Assembly: GCA_017642935.1 (NCBI GenBank)
Contig: JAEPOK010000002.1
Coordinates: 372,001 to 436,000, forward strand
DNA: 64,000 nt
DNA from: Hyphomicrobiales bacterium
Lineage (GTDB): Bacteria > Pseudomonadota > Alphaproteobacteria > Rhizobiales > MH13
Direction: 5' to 3'
Positions 62,566-64,000 of this stretch are shown in pieces. The position numbers were made by a program, and so were the translations under genes. The notes under the pieces are model-generated. The model made no database searches. It saw only the letters and a list, made by a program, of their open reading frames with translations, and was not told the DNA's origin. Numbering within the stretch: the stretch's first letter is position 1; the number at the start of each line of letters is the position of its first letter.

Positions 62566-63519
62566 ATGACGTTCAGCGCCAAACCCTTGCGCGTCGCAGT
62601 CCAAATGGACCCAATTCAGTCGATCAACATCAAGGGCGATTCCACCTTTGCCATGATGCTGGAAGCGCAGGCGCGCAGCATGGCGCTGTTCGTCTACACG
62701 CCGCAAACCATGGCGTTGGAAAGCGGACACGTCACGGCGCTGGTGCAAAACGCGTCGGTCCGTGACGTCGAAGGCGATCATGTGACGCTCGGCGACTTAT
62801 CCCGCCAGGACCTTGGCACGTTCGATGTCATCCTGCTGCGCCAAGACCCGCCATTTGACATGGCTTACATCACCTCGACCCACATGTTGGAGCAGATCGA
62901 AGGGCCTTTGGTCGTCAATGATCCCAGGGGCGTGCGCGATGCGCCCGAAAAGCTGCTGGTTATGCGGTTTCCGGAATTGATGGCGCCAACGCTGATCAGC
63001 CAGGACCGAGATGCGATCGCCGCGTTCCGCGATGAGCACAAGGACATTGTCCTGAAGCCGCTTTACGGCAATGGCGGCAAGGGCGTGATGCGGTTGCGGG
63101 AGGATGATCAGAACTTCGGCTCTTTGATCGGGCTTTTCCGCGATCTTTTCCCCGAGCCTTGGGTGGCGCAGGCTTTTCTGCCTGACATCGAAAAGGGCGA
63201 TAAGCGCATCTTGCTCATCGAAGGCGAGCCTTTTGGCGTGATCAACCGGGTCCCGTCCGAAGGGGATTTGCGCTCTAACATGGTTGTTGGCGGACGGGCC
63301 GAGGCCATCGCGCTTTCGGACCGGGATCGCGAGATCTGTGCCGCCATCGGACCGACACTGCGCGAAATGGGCCTATTGTTCGCCGGAATCGACGTCATTG
63401 GGCCCTACATCACCGAAATCAACGTCACCTCACCCACCGGAATTCGAGCCCTTGAGCGGCTCGGCGGCGGCAACGCAGCAGCGGCGATGTGGGACGCAAT
63501 TGAGACCAAGTTGAGCTAA
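62566..63519 (+). CDS. gshB: Glutathione synthetase
   Basis: A 317-residue ATP-grasp enzyme that joins gamma-glutamylcysteine to glycine. The N terminus Val-Ala-Val-Gln-Met-Asp-Pro-Ile with Ile-Lys-Gly-Asp-Ser-Thr-Phe, the Asp-Pro-Pro-Phe-Asp-Met-Ala-Tyr segment, the Leu-Lys-Pro-Leu-Tyr-Gly-Asn-Gly-Gly ATP loop and Glu-Ile-Asn-Val-Thr-Ser-Pro-Thr-Gly are diagnostic. It is 15 bp after yraN, probably in one operon from rsmI. Confidence 0.97.
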   Translation: MTFSAKPLRVAVQMDPIQSINIKGDSTFAMMLEAQARSMALFVYTPQTMALESGHVTALVQNASVRDVEGDHVTLGDLSRQDLGTFDVILLRQDPPFDMAYITSTHMLEQIEGPLVVNDPRGVRDAPEKLLVMRFPELMAPTLISQDRDAIAAFRDEHKDIVLKPLYGNGGKGVMRLREDDQNFGSLIGLFRDLFPEPWVAQAFLPDIEKGDKRILLIEGEPFGVINRVPSEGDLRSNMVVGGRAEAIALSDRDREICAAIGPTLREMGLLFAGIDVIGPYITEINVTSPTGIRALERLGGGNAAAAMWDAIETKLS

Positions 63520-63537
63520 CCACGTGCAGGCAAGTGG

Positions 63538-63894
63538 ATGACCACGCCACCGGATCTCCCTCAGCATTCAACGCCGAAGCCGAAGGCCAAGCGGTCCCTA
63601 GGACTCGTTGTGCTTGGTTGGCTTCTGCTTCCCTTCCGCCTCATCGGCTACCTTGCTCTTTTGATCGTGGTCGTTGGATTCACAGCGACGTTCGGATTGC
63701 CGGCGCTTGACCTCTGCCAATCGAACGGGCCGGGCATCGCCTGCGAGAGCGAACGCCTTCAACCCATCGCCGATTTCGGTCTGAGCGTCGTCTATGTGAG
63801 TGTCTTTACCGGAATCCCATTGATCATCGCTTTTGTTGGCTTGATATTCTTGGGACTGGACGTCGGACGCTGGTTACATAGACGGCTTAACTAA
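63538..63894 (+). CDS. Small two-helix membrane protein of unknown function
   Basis: A 118-residue protein with a Pro/Lys-rich cytosolic N terminus and two hydrophobic segments (about 21-55 and 80-108), separated by a short loop holding two Cys (Leu-Cys-Gln...Ile-Ala-Cys) that could form a disulfide. I do not recognise a family. It is 18 bp after gshB in the same direction, so it is likely co-transcribed. Confidence 0.75.
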   Translation: MTTPPDLPQHSTPKPKAKRSLGLVVLGWLLLPFRLIGYLALLIVVVGFTATFGLPALDLCQSNGPGIACESERLQPIADFGLSVVYVSVFTGIPLIIAFVGLIFLGLDVGRWLHRRLN

Positions 63895-63966
63895 ATGTTC
63901 TTTTTTTGTTCTAGCATTTAATCTGAAAATATGCTTGCCTCTCCTTGACGGAAGAGAGGGCGTAGC

Positions 63967-64000
63967 ATGGTTTCGCGTGTCACGACGGTGGCCTTTCAAG
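63967..64000 (+). CDS. yifB: YifB/ComM-type ATPase, 5' end only
   Basis: The window ends 34 bp into this gene. The first 11 codons read Met-Val-Ser-Arg-Val-Thr-Thr-Val-Ala-Phe-Gln, matching the very conserved start of YifB (Mg-chelatase-like AAA+ protein). A purine-rich site (GAAGAGAGGG) precedes the ATG. The position after gshB is also typical of Rhizobiales. Confidence 0.8.
   Translation, partial: MVSRVTTVAFQ

Overview
The window is a gene-dense, GC-rich (about 60% by eye) bacterial chromosome segment. Gene content and order point to an alphaproteobacterium, most likely of the order Hyphomicrobiales (Rhizobiales). The signs are divL next to ahcY and a tsaE/amgK fusion, addB-addA-trxA, ubiB-ubiE divergent from mutM, rpsT-dnaA-dnaN-recF, hrcA-grpE divergent from rph-rdgB-hemW, and rsmI-yraN-gshB-yifB. 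A PmtA-type phospholipid N-methyltransferase and several GANTC clusters (the CcrM methylation site) fit this. The genus cannot be read from the sequence. There is no sign of a prophage, transposon, CRISPR array, rRNA or tRNA.

Layout. 1-2.2 kb: a Tad-type pilus-associated vWA protein with a polyproline insert. 2.4-14.3 kb (minus strand): divL, tsaE-amgK, murU, addB, addA packed almost without gaps, then trxA. 14.3-21.5 kb (minus): ahcY, cysK, dut, coaBC, ubiB, ubiE. 21.6-29.8 kb (plus): mutM, an enoyl-CoA hydratase, rpsT, a 1.65-kb non-coding stretch, dnaA, dnaN, recF. 29.8-34.8 kb (plus): seven accessory genes separating recF from gyrB. 35.2-37.6 kb: gyrB. 37.6-44.9 kb: accessory regulators, aldo/keto reductases, a LysE-type exporter with divergent Lrp regulator, adenosine kinase, a CysZ/EI24-like membrane protein and CopC-CopD. 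44.9-54.6 kb: repair and metabolic genes (nth, an Ada-like methyltransferase, gpmA, dapB, pyrF, pmtA, cytochrome b561-YceI, YceI, AlkB-like, FosX). 54.6-64 kb: grpE-hrcA, rph-rdgB-hemW, an LppC-type lipoprotein, rsmI-yraN-gshB, a small membrane protein and the first codons of yifB.

How genes work together. AmgK and MurU form the MurNAc recycling route that bypasses MurA, the fosfomycin target, and FosX hydrolyses fosfomycin, so two independent fosfomycin-tolerance routes lie in one window. AhcY and adenosine kinase remove the S-adenosylhomocysteine that methyltransferases such as PmtA produce. Repair is well represented (AddAB, MutM, RecF, Nth, AlkB, Ada-like). DivL links the region to the CtrA cell-cycle circuit.

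Most interesting signals: (1) DivL has tyrosine where histidine kinases carry the phospho-accepting histidine; (2) a dispersed palindromic repeat family recurs in three intergenic spacers with compensatory stem changes, and one copy appears to be inserted in frame inside mutM; (3) six GANTC sites lie within 219 bp upstream of dnaA; (4) a perfect 9-bp-arm operator lies upstream of ahcY; (5) a 43-residue proline-rich tract sits inside a vWA domain.
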